Source: Rhipidocladum racemiflorum (Eukaryota; Streptophyta; Magnoliopsida; Poales; Poaceae). From it: a stretch of DNA of 64,000 nucleotides. Shown in pieces: positions 48,763 through 60,801 of the stretch. The first letter of the stretch is position 1. Every line of letters starts with the position of its first letter. The notes beneath the pieces are model-generated. The model searched no databases. It was not told the origin of the DNA and worked only from the letters and a program-made list of their open reading frames with translations. The stretch covers positions 19,949,914 to 20,013,913 of the forward strand of contig CM070588.1 in assembly GCA_036346355.1 (NCBI GenBank), written 5' to 3'. The position numbers and the translations under genes are program-made.

Positions 48763-49888
48763 ATGGATGCACATCATGCTCCAAAGAGAGTTCGCACTGC
48801 TCTTTTGCCGCAAGCATCTGCTAGCTTATTTATACGTGATGGAGACAATATTCAAAGTCAAATATTTTCGTGTTCGGACGAAGAAGATGATCACAATCAA
48901 ACACCTATGCTATACACAATTACACCTCAAAGTACCCTCACTATGGGTGTATCGTTACAAGACGATTGCTCAAATGGTACAAGTTGCTTTTTTCCTATGA
49001 TGTGTTCTAATCACAAACATTCCTACTCAAAATAGCTCATTATATTATATGCGTTGTACACTTCAGGTAGGATGAATTACCGTGATGTTGCTGAAAGTTC
49101 CGCTGCCATGTCAGAGGTCCAAACACAACTGAATTTTGATCAAGTAGTGGCTAACATTACACCTCAACAAAGTGTACCAAGTTACAGTGGACAGTTTGTA
49201 AGAAATGCAAACCTCAGAGAGGAGCAAATACAATCAAGGTGTCAACGACAAAATGCGTGGAATGCAGCTCTTACACCAGAGCAAAGGCTAGCGAGACGAG
49301 AACGTGAGAGAGCACGTCGTCAAAGTTTAACACCTGAACAAAGGGTAGAGATTAATGCCCGTCGAAGAGCGCGTAGGCAAAGTTTGGGTCCTAAAGAAAG
49401 GCATGAGTCAAATGCTCATCGAAGAGCGTGTAGAAGAGAGGAGAGGGATGACATTAACGCCCGTAGAAGATCAGCCAGGCAAATAATTACACCACATGAT
49501 AGACAAGCATTGTTACATGAACGTAATGCAATCTATGCGGGTAGGAGAGACACCCCATGCTCTGAGTCAATTGTAATGAAATGCCCACAGTCAGATGCTT
49601 CATTGGTGGCCAATCCATCATCGCATGGCTTCGCTATTGCAGGTCCCTCAACGCAGTCATTCATTACAGACAATGGTAATATCTATAACTAGATTTACCT
49701 TTGTAACTATGTAATCGTTATTAACATGTACTCATGGAAAATGACAGGTGGTATAGAAACAATCGTAGAGGACGATATGGATGATGAGTACTACATGTTC
49801 ACCGGTGGAGGTAGTTTAGATGACATTTCTCTCTTCTTTATATGGAATTCAACAACTATCATAATCCCCTCAACTTAAATCCATCCAG
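48763..49888 (+). pseudogene. Helitron Rep/helicase gene, N-terminal exons
   Basis: A possible first ORF (from MDAHHAPKRVRT, 48763, to TAG 49033-49035) is followed by a clearer one from ATG 49072 (MNYRDVAE). That segment has an Arg-rich array in which 'ARRQSL(T/G)P' blocks repeat every ~21 residues (about 49300-49490), common in plant Helitron proteins. Exon ends fit well: 49072-49675 | 49748-49804 | 49889 onward, with GT-AG introns and matching phase; the middle exon is acidic (EDDMDDEYYMFT). How the first ORF joins the second is not clear. Confidence 0.6.
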
Positions 49889-52656
49889 ATGATGATGAAA
49901 TGGAGGATAGGGACTCTTCAGCGGCATCGGATGTCCAAGATCCCTACGATCATGTGTATAGCAACATTCCCGATAGCACACATATGCTGAAGACTGAGCC
50001 AGACTGCAAGCATTGCGGTGCAAAGAGGTTTCAGTATGAGATGAATGGGTTTTGTTGTCGCAACGGTAAAATCAGGCTATCAGATCCAAAGCCAATTCCC
50101 GAACTCCTCAGGCTTTGGTCGAGTGCAGATGCTGATGCTAGGCATTTTCGCGAAAATATAAGATTCTTCAACGGTCACTTCTCCTTCACCAGCCTAGGCG
50201 TGAGTCTTGATGAGAACTATACTAACATGAGATCAGGAGTGTACACATTTCGAGCCCACGGACAAATTCACCACAATGTCCATTCCTTTGGCCCGAGCGA
50301 ATCTGATCCAAATCATTTGGAACTTTATTTCTATGACGATGATCCAAGTCTGAATCACCGGTTTCGTTACTCACCTAGCCTCGACCAGGAAGTCGTTAGG
50401 AGGTTGGTCAACATCCTTCGGGACAACCCCTACTCCCAAACTTTTAGGAGCCTAGGCCAAGCCGAAAACCTCCAGGAATATCGTGTATCACTTAACACCG
50501 ACTTACAGATGGATCAACGAGTGTACAACAGGCCAAGATGCGGCGAAGTGGCATTGTGTGGGTTGAGGGCAATGAGCGACGCAGAGAATTCAATCGCAGT
50601 GTAATCCTATGTGGCAACAACAATGAGAAGTTCAGTATAAAGTCGCACTATGGATGCTACGACCCACTATCGTATCCACTCTTCTTCCCAAGAGGAGAAC
50701 TAGGATGGCATCCACAAATCCCCAAGCATGGTGTGCCCGTTGAAGCTGTAATCCGGGCATCAGAAAATAACAATAACAATAGTCACTACGAGGATCAAGG
50801 TGAGTATTGCTATTAACCTTGAATCTCATCATTATTAATGTCCATATTATTTACACATCATCTGACTATATGTCCCTCTTTTGCATAGATTCGAATAACC
50901 GGCTTTGCGTTACTGTAAGGGACTACTATTGCTACAAATTCCAGATGCGTCGTGGGATATTCAATGCCTTGTTATACGGCAAGCGCCTATTCCAGCAGTA
51001 CGCGGTTGACATGTACATCAAGGTGGAGGGTACAAGGCTGGACTACATCAGGCACCACCAAAAGGAGATACGAGCCGATCTGTATCAGGGCTTGGTTGAT
51101 AGCATAGAGTCTGGAGAGAGTCGTGCGCAAGCTGTGGGCAAAAGGATCATGCTCCCAGCTCCATTCATTGGGGGTGATAGAGATATGCAACGAAGGTACC
51201 TGGATGCTATGGCCTTGGTGTAGAATTACGGGAAGCCGGACATCTTCTTAACTATGACTTGCAACCCTAATTGGGAAGAGATAATACGAGAGCTAGAGCC
51301 TGGACAGACCCCACAGGATCGACCTGATCTCATCGTTCGGGCATTCAGAGCCAAACTTGAGAGCATCAAGGAACAACTATTCAAGAGGCATATCCTTGGC
51401 ACAATAGTTGCTTATGTGTACGTCATCGAGTTCCAGAAGAGGGGTCTTCCGCATGTTCACTTCCTTCTTATCATGAAGGGAGGGTACAAGCTCACTTGTT
51501 CGGATCAGTTTGATTGTCTCATCTCCGCTGAGCTCCCAGACAGGAACAAGTATCCAGAGTTGTACGAGATGGTCATTAAGCATATGATGCATGGCCCATG
51601 CGGAGTCCTAAATCCGAAAAATGTGTGCATGCGGGAGGGTAGATGCAAGAACTACTACCCACGTCATTTCAATGCATCTACAACACAAGGCAATGATGCG
51701 TATCCCTTATACAGGAGAAGGGATAATGGCCGCCATGCAAAGGTTCGAGGGCGAATGCTTGACAATAGGTGGGTAGTGCCATACAACCCTTACCTTCTGA
51801 GGAAGTACAACTGCCATATAAATGTGGAGGTTTGCTCAAGCATAAAAGCTGTAAAATACCTATTCAAGTATATTTACAAAGGTCACGACTGCAGGTATAC
51901 GTAGCTCTCAATGAACCCGATAGCAACGGAAATATTGATGAGATCAATCAGTTTAGGGACGCTAGGTGGGTTACCCCACCAGAAGCTCTATGGAGGATTT
52001 ACAGCTTCGACCTTAGCAAGATCTCCCCACCCGTGTTGCAAATGCAGCTACATCTACCGAACATGCACATGGTCCCGTTCGCCGCTGGTCAAGATCTTCA
52101 TGATGTTGTTGCCCAGCATGGCGTCGAGAGGACGATGTTGACAGAGTATTTCAACATGAACCGAACATGCGAGGAGGCTCGAGGGATCTTGTACAGGTAT
52201 TTTCCAGCGGCATTTATTTGGCAGCCATGACTGAAGCAATGGAAGAAGAGGGTAGAACGAACACAAGTTGGCAGAATCGTGTCGGCTCGTCCGAACGAGG
52301 GGGAGCGTTACTATCTAAGGGTTCTCCTAAACCACGTACCTGGTGCCACCTCATTTGAAGAACTTAGGACGGTGAATGGTGTAGTCTACCCGTTCTTCCA
52401 TGAAGCCACAGAGAATAGGGGACTAATCGAGGCTGACAACACCCTAGAGGAGTGCCTTAGTGAGGCTGAGCTATTCCAGATGCCATCATCGCTCAGGAGG
52501 CTATTTGCAACTATACTGGTGTTCTGCGAGCCAAACGACATGTGTGGGCTATGGGAAAGGCATCTCGAGGGAATGTCAGATGACTACCGCCGTTCCTATG
52601 CATGCCAACAGATGGTTGAGCAGATGGTGCTATTGGACATCAGAAATATGATGTGA
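49889..52656 (+). pseudogene. Helitron Rep (HUH endonuclease) region, stops and frameshifts
   Basis: This is the Helitron-like N-terminal domain and Rep nuclease. Open segments: 49889-about 50550, then a frameshift; 50550-50799, a GT-AG intron, and 50889 onward. A TAG at 51221-51223 stands where sister proteins have Gln (ALV-stop-NYGKPDIF). Rep motifs: FLTMTCNPNW (about 51244), the metal-binding HUH in RGLPHVHFLL (about 51441-51470), and the two catalytic tyrosines in VKYLFKYIYKGHD (about 51850-51888). A frameshift follows the Tyr motif near 51893; in-frame TGAs are at 52228-52230 and 52654-52656. Rep would nick and join the Helitron ends by rolling-circle-type transposition. Catalytic residues are intact but the reading frame is not. 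Confidence 0.85.
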
Positions 52657-53704
52657 TCGATGGGGAAGGACATAACATCATTTCCTCTTCCTGTTATAGA
52701 TGAGTCTCACGACAACGCCGATGTAGATGTCAGAGAGATATACGAGGAGTCAACAATCCAGGTCGACGATGATCATATATCCCTATCGTCCTCCCTCAAC
52801 CCTGAGCAAATGGCAGCGTACGTCGAAATATTATTTGCGGTTGACAGTGGCAATGGAGGAGTCTTCTTCGTAGATGGCCCGGGAGGCACCGGAAAGACAT
52901 TCCTATATAAAGCTTTGCTCACGAAGATCCGAGGTGATGGCAAGATAGCAGTGGCAACCGCGACGTCGGGCGTAGCCGCATCCATCATGCCTGGAGGTAG
53001 GACAGCGCACTCGAGGTTTAAGATCCCACTCAACGTTACAAATGGGGCGGTATGTAGCTTCACAAAGCAAAGTGGGACCGCTAAGCTTCTTCAGCAGGCG
53101 TCATTGATAATATGGGATGAAGCCTCCATGACGAGGCGACAGGCGATGGAGGCCCTGGACAGTAGCATGCGGGACATCATGGGCCGACGTGACCTGCCGT
53201 TCGGTGGGAAAACGATCGTGTTTGGTGGAGACTTCCGGCAGGTTCTACCGGTTGTTCGTAAGGGGACAAGGCCAGAAATAATTGACGCGACATTGCGTTG
53301 GTCATACCTATGGGATTGCATGCGGCAGCTAAGGCTCGTACGTAACATGAGGGCCCAGGGTGATCCTGAGTACGCAGAGTTCCTATTGCGGATCGAGAAT
53401 GGTATCGAGGAGACTAATGAGGATGGCTGCGTGCGGCTTCCCGAGCAGATCTGTATTCCATTTATAGGAAATGGCACAGACATCGATAAACTCATACATA
53501 GTGTATTTCCTATGCTGAATGACAACCTATCGGATGCCAACTATATCACATCTCGAGCCATCCTGTCGACCCGGAACGAGTCCATTGATAGGATCAATAC
53601 GAAGATGATTGACATGTTTCGTGGAGAGGAGATGGTGTACCACAGCTTCGATTCTGCAGAGGATGATCCCCATAGCTACTACCCTCCTGAATTCCTAAAC
53701 ACCC
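52657..53704 (+). pseudogene. Helitron Pif1-type helicase, 5' part, cut by retroelement
   Basis: Continues the Rep frame after the TGA at 52654. Superfamily 1 helicase motifs: Walker A GPGGTGKT (about 52876-52899), TATSGVAA (about 52957), Walker B WDEASM (about 53113-53130) and the GGDFRQ block (about 53225-53242). This 1-kb stretch has no stop. The coding sequence breaks at 53704, where a family B element is inserted, and resumes at 62842. It would unwind DNA 5' to 3' during transposition. Confidence 0.9.
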
Positions 53705-55711
53705 TGTAACACCCCTTAAAACTAAATTATAGAACAAGAAAATTTCGACAGCATCTCCCCTAAAAACAGGACATTACGGAAGCATTTCATGATAAGCAAT
53801 TCAAACAGGAATATAATCAATTCAACAATACTAGCGACAACAAGTCTAAACCAACCATAAGCAAGAATAAGTTTAGTCATAACAACAAATAGTCTAAGTG
53901 TAAATAAAATTCAGCAAGCTAATGTATTAAATAAACACTAGTTCATGGGAGTTGTGAAGACATTCGAAGGTTTATTGTGTTGCTAGCCCACCCCTCATGC
54001 TTATGTCTCTTGCACGCTACCTGAAAACAACAAAACACAAGTAGTGAGATTGGGTAATCTCAGCAAGCGGAACAATTAACACATAATCACATCCATCAAG
54101 AATTTAACACACCACATGCTTTACATTCAACACCATAACATCGACTACCACAACCTCAGTAAGATGCTCATGCTTGTGCATATGCTTATGCCATGATCCT
54201 CTTCACCGTGCCCTTTCTCAGGAACACACGGTGTTGTACTGCACGATCGCCAAGACGCCAAGGCGTCAACAAACTTCCAATGCATGATTATGCAGTTAAT
54301 GCTTCATGCATGAATTCATTCATAATTTTCCACATTGAGTCCACATATTTGCATGCCATCATATAACATGGATAGAAAAACAAATAACATTGAGATGAAC
54401 TATTTAGACAGTTCAACCAATAGGCAACATCATTCTTCTCTTTACTCATGGTTCAAAGCCAAAGCACATCATCACATTGCTAATCTAATTATTGCAATCT
54501 TCCTAGCAAATGATCAAACCATGTATGATTAATGTCATCGGGAAATATAACGAAGGCAATGCAAACAACGATGTATAGCTCAACCATAACACTACTTCCA
54601 CTTGCCTTTACCGACGTAGACGATGGATCTAGTTGCGTCCAGAAGGGGCACCACCTGTACAAGCATATTTTCAGTATGTAATAACACCACAATTGATCAC
54701 ACAACTCAGACACGCAATTCCTACAACCCGTTCCCCTTTTCCAACACCGAAACTCCGATCTGTCCGGATCAAACAGCAGCAACCCCCATTCTCTTTTTCG
54801 TATCTTTTTTTCTACAGAACATAAAAATATGAAAAAATTACAGGAGCTAGATATTGACGAGATATACAACTTTCCAGAAGATCATAAATTCTAATTCCTC
54901 TGTTAAATATGCCTAAACAGTCGTCCAACACAGTGGATGAAATCTGTTCCCAGATTCTGTTTGTCGGTTTGTAACAGCGATAACTCTCAGAACACTTCCC
55001 CAAAAATTCTGAAAAAAATACGGAAGCTAGGTCTCGACGTTGTCTACAACTTTCTAGTTATAGGTTTTGGCAGGAAAAATCATCCATGCCACGTAAAACG
55101 CGAAACAATCCACACTGCACAATCCCCCCTTCCAGAAACAGCACCACGTGAACATCTACCCTTCTCCCCCAACAAGATCCATCCAAAACCCTCACCACCA
55201 GATCTAATACACTCCTAATTCCTAGGTAAAACAGAGGTAAAAGTTTGGGAATTTTACCTAGTGTTCTCCCTTGCGAACCCACGAAGAACACGCGATGAAC
55301 CCTGAATCGGCGATCTGCTCGTCCTCCACGCCTCCACGGAGTCGCTCCTCGCCTTCTCCTTCGCGATTCATGGCGGATCTTGAGCCACCACGTAGGGGAA
55401 GGAAGGGGAGGGAGAGGTGGCTGCTAGGGGAGGGAGAGGGAGAGGGAGGAGGCGCCTAGGGTTAGGGGGAAAAGGGGTGGCGCCCCCCCGTGGCTCGTGG
55501 GCCGGCCCACTTAGGGGAAGGGGAGGAGAGGTGGGGAGGAAATCCGGCCTCGGCCCAGGTTGTCCTCGGCCCACTGATTCTAGCCCGACGCTCCAAAAAA
55601 TATTAAAACGTCGCATGAACTTTAGTTAATCAATTCCCGACCAAACTTCTCTCTTTTCAAACAACCACGACGGAAAAGAACTAGGATCGCTCTCGGACCT
55701 AGGGCATCACA
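53705..55711 (-). mobile_element. Family B 3' LTR (2007 bp)
   Basis: Minus strand starts TGTGATGCCC at 55711 and ends TGTTACA at 53705. Two degenerate repeats with the ACAACTTTC/GAGCTAG core (54840-54900, 55020-55060). Leader-intron signals as in the solo LTR: GC donor GGTAAAG|GCAAGT near 54612 and a T-rich acceptor GTTTTCAG near 54022. It lacks one ~22-bp repeat present in the 5' LTR. Confidence 0.92.
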
Positions 55712-55733
55712 TTCTCCCCTCCTTAAAAGGATT
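55712..55733 (-). other. Polypurine tract of family B element
   Basis: The minus strand reads aaggaggggagaa immediately before TGTGATGCCC. Confidence 0.8.
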
Positions 55734-55756
55734 AGTCCCGAATCTACTCCTTTTAG

Positions 55757-58700
55757 CTACGGCGCTAAAAGAAAAAAAAGGCAAAAAAGTAAACAATATT
55801 TTACCTTGATATTCTCAAAAAGCGCAGGATACTTCTTCCGTATCTGGTCCTCCAGCTCCCAAGTTGCCTCCCGCTCGGACTGATTTGTCCACGTAACTTT
55901 CACATACCTGATGGTTCTCCTCCTCATGACCCGCTCCGAGGAGTCTAGTATCTGAAGTGGGCGACACTCCAACGTCGAGTCTTGCTCAATCAGAATCGGC
56001 TCGAGTCAATCTTGTGCTCTGGGTCATGAAGATACTTCCGCAACATAGAGACATGGAAGACATCATGTACTCCCCTCAAAGAGTCCGGCAACTCAGGCGG
56101 TAGGCCAAACTGCCCACCCGTGCCACCACCGGAACGGACCAATGTACCTCGGGCTAAGCTTGCCGGTGGTACCAAAAGCAGACGACACCCTTTGTTGGAG
56201 ATACCTTGAGAAGGACTTGATCACCCACTGAAAATTCCAAATCCCGCCTCCTGTTATCGGCATAACTCTTCTCGATGGCTCATGGGCGGCCAGAGATTCT
56301 GCCGTATCTCTGCACTTTCTCAAATGTCCCCGAACCCAATCCGACCACCGCAAAGAATTTCCACCAATCGCATCCCAGCAAAGTGGGAGACACACTTTCG
56401 CCCATAAAGCGCCTCGAATGGGGCCATTCGAATGCTAGCCTGGTAACTGTTATTATAAGCAAACTCTACCAAGGCCAAGTGATCCTCCCAACTTCCTTTC
56501 CAAGAAAGAACACACGCTCGAAGCATGTCCTCTAGAGTCTGGATGGTCCGCTCAGAATGACCATCTGTCTGGGGATGAAAAGATGTGCTGAGAGAGAGTT
56601 TTGTTCCCAGAGCACTATGCAAACTCTGCCAAAACAGGGACACAAATCTAGTGTCACGATCGAAGACAATCGATTTAGGCACTCCATGGAGCCTAAGCAC
56701 TTCCTTCATGTATAAGGGAACTAGATCTGGTGCCGAATTGGTCGTCTTCATTGGAATAAAATGTGCGGACTTAGTGAGTCTATCCACCACCACCCAAATG
56801 GCATCTCTACCTCGCGGCGAGCGAGGTAACCCAATCACAAAGTCCATAGTGATGTGCTCCGACTTCCATTCCGGAATTTCCAATGGCTGTAACAGACCGG
56901 CAGGCCTCTTATGCTCAGCTTTTACCTGTTGGCACACTCCACAAGAAGCCACATACTTGGCGATATCCACCTTCATCCTCTTCCACCAGAAACTCTGTTT
57001 CAGATCCCGATACATCTTGGTCTCGCCAGGGTGAACGGAATACGGAGTCCTATGGGCTTCCCTTAGAATGTCCATCTTCACATCCGATTTCTGAGGCACA
57101 CAAAGACGGCCTCTAAACCGAATGGAACCATGCTCATCTATGCTGAAATCCCGATGTTTCCCCTCTGAAATCCTCCGCCGAACCTCCTGAAGCAAACGAT
57201 CCTGCAGCTGAGCCTCATACAACCGCTCGGGTATGCAAGACTCAATGATCATCCGAGTCTCCTCTTGCGCAACCCCAAAGAAACAGTAAGTGACCTGTCC
57301 TCTTTCCAACTCCGCAACCAAGGGCATAAGCGGTCTTGGGGACACCTGTTCTACTCAAGGCATCCGCCACGACATTAGCCTTGCCGGGATGATACCGATC
57401 GACACATCAAAGTCCTTTATCAATTCTAACCATCTACGCCGCCGCAGTTCAGCTCTCGCTGGGTGAATATATATTTGAGGCTTTTATGATCGGTGAAAAT
57501 ATCACAAGATTCCCCATAAAGATAGTGCCTCCACAATTTCAAGGCAAAAACCACATGCTAACTCGAGATCATGGGTGGGATAATTACGTTCATGAGTCTT
57601 CACTGTCTTGAAGCATAAGCAATGACACAGCCTTCTTGCATGAGCACACAACCCAAACCAATCCTGGAGGCATCTGCATACACTGTATATCGCTTGCCAC
57701 TCATAGGTAAAGATAGAATAGGTGCATTGACCAGTTTGTTCTTTAGCGTCTGGAAACTAGTCTCACACTCCTCTATCCAAATGAAAGGAACCCCTTTCTG
57801 AGTGAGCCCTGTCATCGGCTTAGCTATGATAGAGAAATTATGCACGAAGCGCCGGTAATAACCTGCCAACCCAAGAAAACTCCTGATTTCCGTCACACTA
57901 GACGGTCTTCGCCATCCAACCACAAAGCAACATTCTTTGGGTCAATCAGATACCACTTTGGTTGATGACATGCCCAAGGAAACTCACCTCCCACAAACCG
58001 TAAGGCGCACTTCTTGAGTTTGGCATAGAATTGATTTCTACGAAGAGCCTCCAAAACTAGACCGAGATGCACTGGCGTGCTCCTCCTCGGACTTCGAGTA
58101 GACAAGAATGTCGCCAATGAAGACAACAATAAAGACATCAAGATATTCATGGAGCATCCTGTTCATGGCTTCCATAAAGACGGCAGGAGCATTCGTTAGT
58201 CCAAAAGACATGACTACAAACTCAAAATGCCCATACCTCGTGTTGAAAGCCGTCTTTTCAATATCCTCCTCCTTAATCCATGAATCGATGATACCCAGAT
58301 TGCAAATCGATCTTGGAGAATACTTTGGCACCCACTCAATTGATCAAAAGGTCATCAATGCGAGGCAATGGATACTTGTTCTTAATGGTAACTTGATTAA
58401 GCGCCCAGGTCCACACATAGTCGCTTTGTGCCATCTTTCTTCCCCACAAACAAGACCGGAGCCGCCCAAGGAGATGAGCTCACTCTAATAAACCCCTTAG
58501 CTAGGAGTTCATTCAATTGCCTCTTCAACTCAACTTGCTCTATCGGAGCCATCCGGTCTGGGGTTTTATAAATCGGCCTCGCACCAGGAACAAGATCAAT
58601 GCGAAGATAGTCTCCCGCTCGGATGCAATCCGGAAGCTCACCGGGAAACACATCTGGATATCGGCAAACTACAGCAATGCCCTCCAAACTCTTCTCCTCC

Positions 58701-58900
58701 TCTCGACCCTCAACCATGGACTGCAGGACCCCCGATTTCAACATCCGGGAGTTTGGGAACAGCTTACACAAAAGGAGAGGAGTACCGCATAGCACTCCCT
58801 GGAAAGTTATTTCTTGCCCAGATGGAGCATGCAAGGTGACTATCCTCCAAGCGCGATCAATCACCGCCGGTGCCTGGGATAGCTACCCATGCCAAGGATA
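55757..58900 (-). pseudogene. Family B pol: RT-RNase H-integrase-chromodomain, broken
   Basis: RT opens in a frame from 58864 to about 58400 (GARPIYKTPDRMAP; FVGKKDGTKRLC). In 58331-58040 the catalytic motif reads Phe-Ile-Gly-Asp (near 58105) where Phe-Ile-Asp-Asp is expected, so the first catalytic Asp is lost. RNase H starts in 57923-57600 ([17 protein letters not shown]). Integrase is well kept in one frame 57345-56320: HHCC (AHRTPYSVH, CGVC), DDE Asp in TMDFVIG, Asp in FDRDTRF, Glu in SERTIQ. After a shift, a chromodomain-like tail (YVKVTWTNQSEREATWE) ends at 55757. All pieces read on the minus strand. Defective. Confidence 0.88.
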
Positions 58901-60482
58901 ACGTCAAATGGCTCCAAGGAAATCACCACCAGATTCGCCATGAACTCCTCATCGCCTAACAGTAAAGTGATAGCCCTGACAGACTCTCGAACTAGAAATC
59001 AAGCCTTGCGGTGCACTAACCACCACGGCATCACCCAAACTCTGCACGCATGCACCAGCCCGAACAACAAAATCCACAGAGACAAACGAGTAGCTAGCGC
59101 CGAGTCAAACAACACACCGGCAACCACGCATTAATGTAAACTAGTACTGTCACCACATTGCCACGATCCGCATCCCCGAAGAGGGCAAAGCGTGGACTCC
59201 GGGTAGATCGAGATGGTGCAGCCCTCGCATCTGGATATGTCGGCGAGGACCCACGGCGAAGTCCCGGAGGAAGGTGGCGGTGGAAGCCGGGGCATCCAAG
59301 AAGTCCCCGAGAGTGGCGCCGGGTAGAACGAGGAGTCGGAGTAGGCGCCGGGAGGTGCTGCGAGTAGGAGCCGATGGCAACATATGCATCACGCCCCCAC
59401 AGCCGCCCACCTGGAGAGGATGTCACCGGCTCCCAACGCAGCCTTGCCGTTGGGGTTCTTACGGCACACCACATCCTTGTGATCCTCCCGACCACGGATG
59501 GTGCACCTACCCTTCCACGAGCACTCGGCTGCGGCGATGGGAATCGCCACAACGGAAACATACCATCCCCATGCCAGAGTGACTATGGCACGGTCTTGAG
59601 GCGCACCTCCCCGAGGTGTCTTTCGAGTAGGACGGCCACCATAGGGCTGGTGACGAAAATTCTTCCCCTTCTTATTCCAAGTACCAAAGGATTGGCCCTT
59701 CTTCTCTGGAGGGCCCTTAACCTGCTCTCCCATGGCAGGTTTGTGATGCTCTTCGGTGTAGTTCAGCTGCAGCTCTACACCCAGAGCTTGCTCCACCATT
59801 GTCCGAAAATCGACAATGGGGAAAGCGCCCAGCATATGGCGAATGGCAGGGCGGAGTCCTGCCGGAACCGCCTTGCCTTCTCCACTCGCCACGTGCCACA
59901 TGGGGCACAAAACGTCTGATCTGGTTGAAGCCAACCTCGTACTCCGCCACGCCTTCTTGTCTTGGGCATACTGTCCCAAGTCAATTTGCATCTTGTCGAG
60001 GAAGGTGGCGGGTAGAACCTCCTCTCAAATTGCCGGACAAACTCCTCCCAAGAGGAGTCACCCGGCCGCCCTCGAGGTCGGCGCACCCTCCACCAGATCT
60101 GAGCTTCCCCTTCAAGAGCTGCGCCACGGCGGACACGCTCTGCGCCGCCACCTCAAAAGCATCCAACTGCATCTCCACATAGGACAACCAATCCGCTGCC
60201 TGGATCGGATTGCCCACCCCATCAAAGCTATCCAATTAGTCCAACCCACTCCTCGCCTTGATGCCACCGCCGCCGCCGCAGCCGACACAGCGCTTCACCA
60301 AGCTCCACAGCAGGGGCGGCCTGCAGGCGCCTCCTCAGACTCCGCAACTCCTCCTGCATCGCCCTCATGGCGGCCACTATCTCTGCCGAAACCCCGCCCT
60401 TAGCCTGGGCAGGTTCAGCTACCTCCGACGGCTCGGGAGCGAGGCCCACCGAACGGCCTACCGCACGCGACTTTGGTGGCAT
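58901..60482 (-). pseudogene. Family B gag and protease, broken
   Basis: The minus-strand start at 60482 (MPPKSRAVGRSVG) opens a head with a predicted helix (MRAMQEELRSLRRRL). The gag core continues after frameshifts: ADWLSYVEMQLDAFEV (about 60190), SWEEFVRQFERRFYPP (about 60050), then the arginine-rich region (60000-59600). No intact CCHC knuckle is visible. The protease active site near 59110 reads Leu-Phe-Asp-Ser but the Gly is lost by a shift. No orf0 is present before gag, in contrast to family A: only ~300 bp separate PBS and gag. Confidence 0.8.
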
Positions 60483-60779
60483 ACTGCACCCAACAAGCCG
60501 CAAGCAAACAATCAACACAACAACAAAAGCATAACAAAATCACCCACAATCAAACAATAAATATAGTCGAACATACGCATGCCATGCAATGCAGCCCATC
60601 CCATCCTAATAGTGCAAGTGTGTCAATTTTAAAGTTGATTAACAATCCTATTCAGTATTAAAAATTTATTACCCTAAGGCAATTTTAAGAGTTATACCTA
60701 AGCAATGTTACTAATTTCACACAGCAAAGTTTTAGTTCATGTTAGAATATCTCTCCTAAATTCATACACCAAGGACCTA

Positions 60780-60798
60780 AAACCTGGCTCTGATACCA
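60780..60798 (-). other. PBS of family B element
   Basis: Minus strand TGGTATCAGAGCCAGGTTT, matching the complement of the initiator tRNA-Met 3' end; 3 bases from the 5' LTR end. Confidence 0.88.
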
Positions 60799-60801
60799 AT
60801 C

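Noticed and set aside
54335..54532. A 65-residue ORF present identically in both family B LTRs (also 61433)
   Set aside because: It is on the strand opposite to the element, its identity is explained by LTR identity, and it is not found open in the solo LTR.
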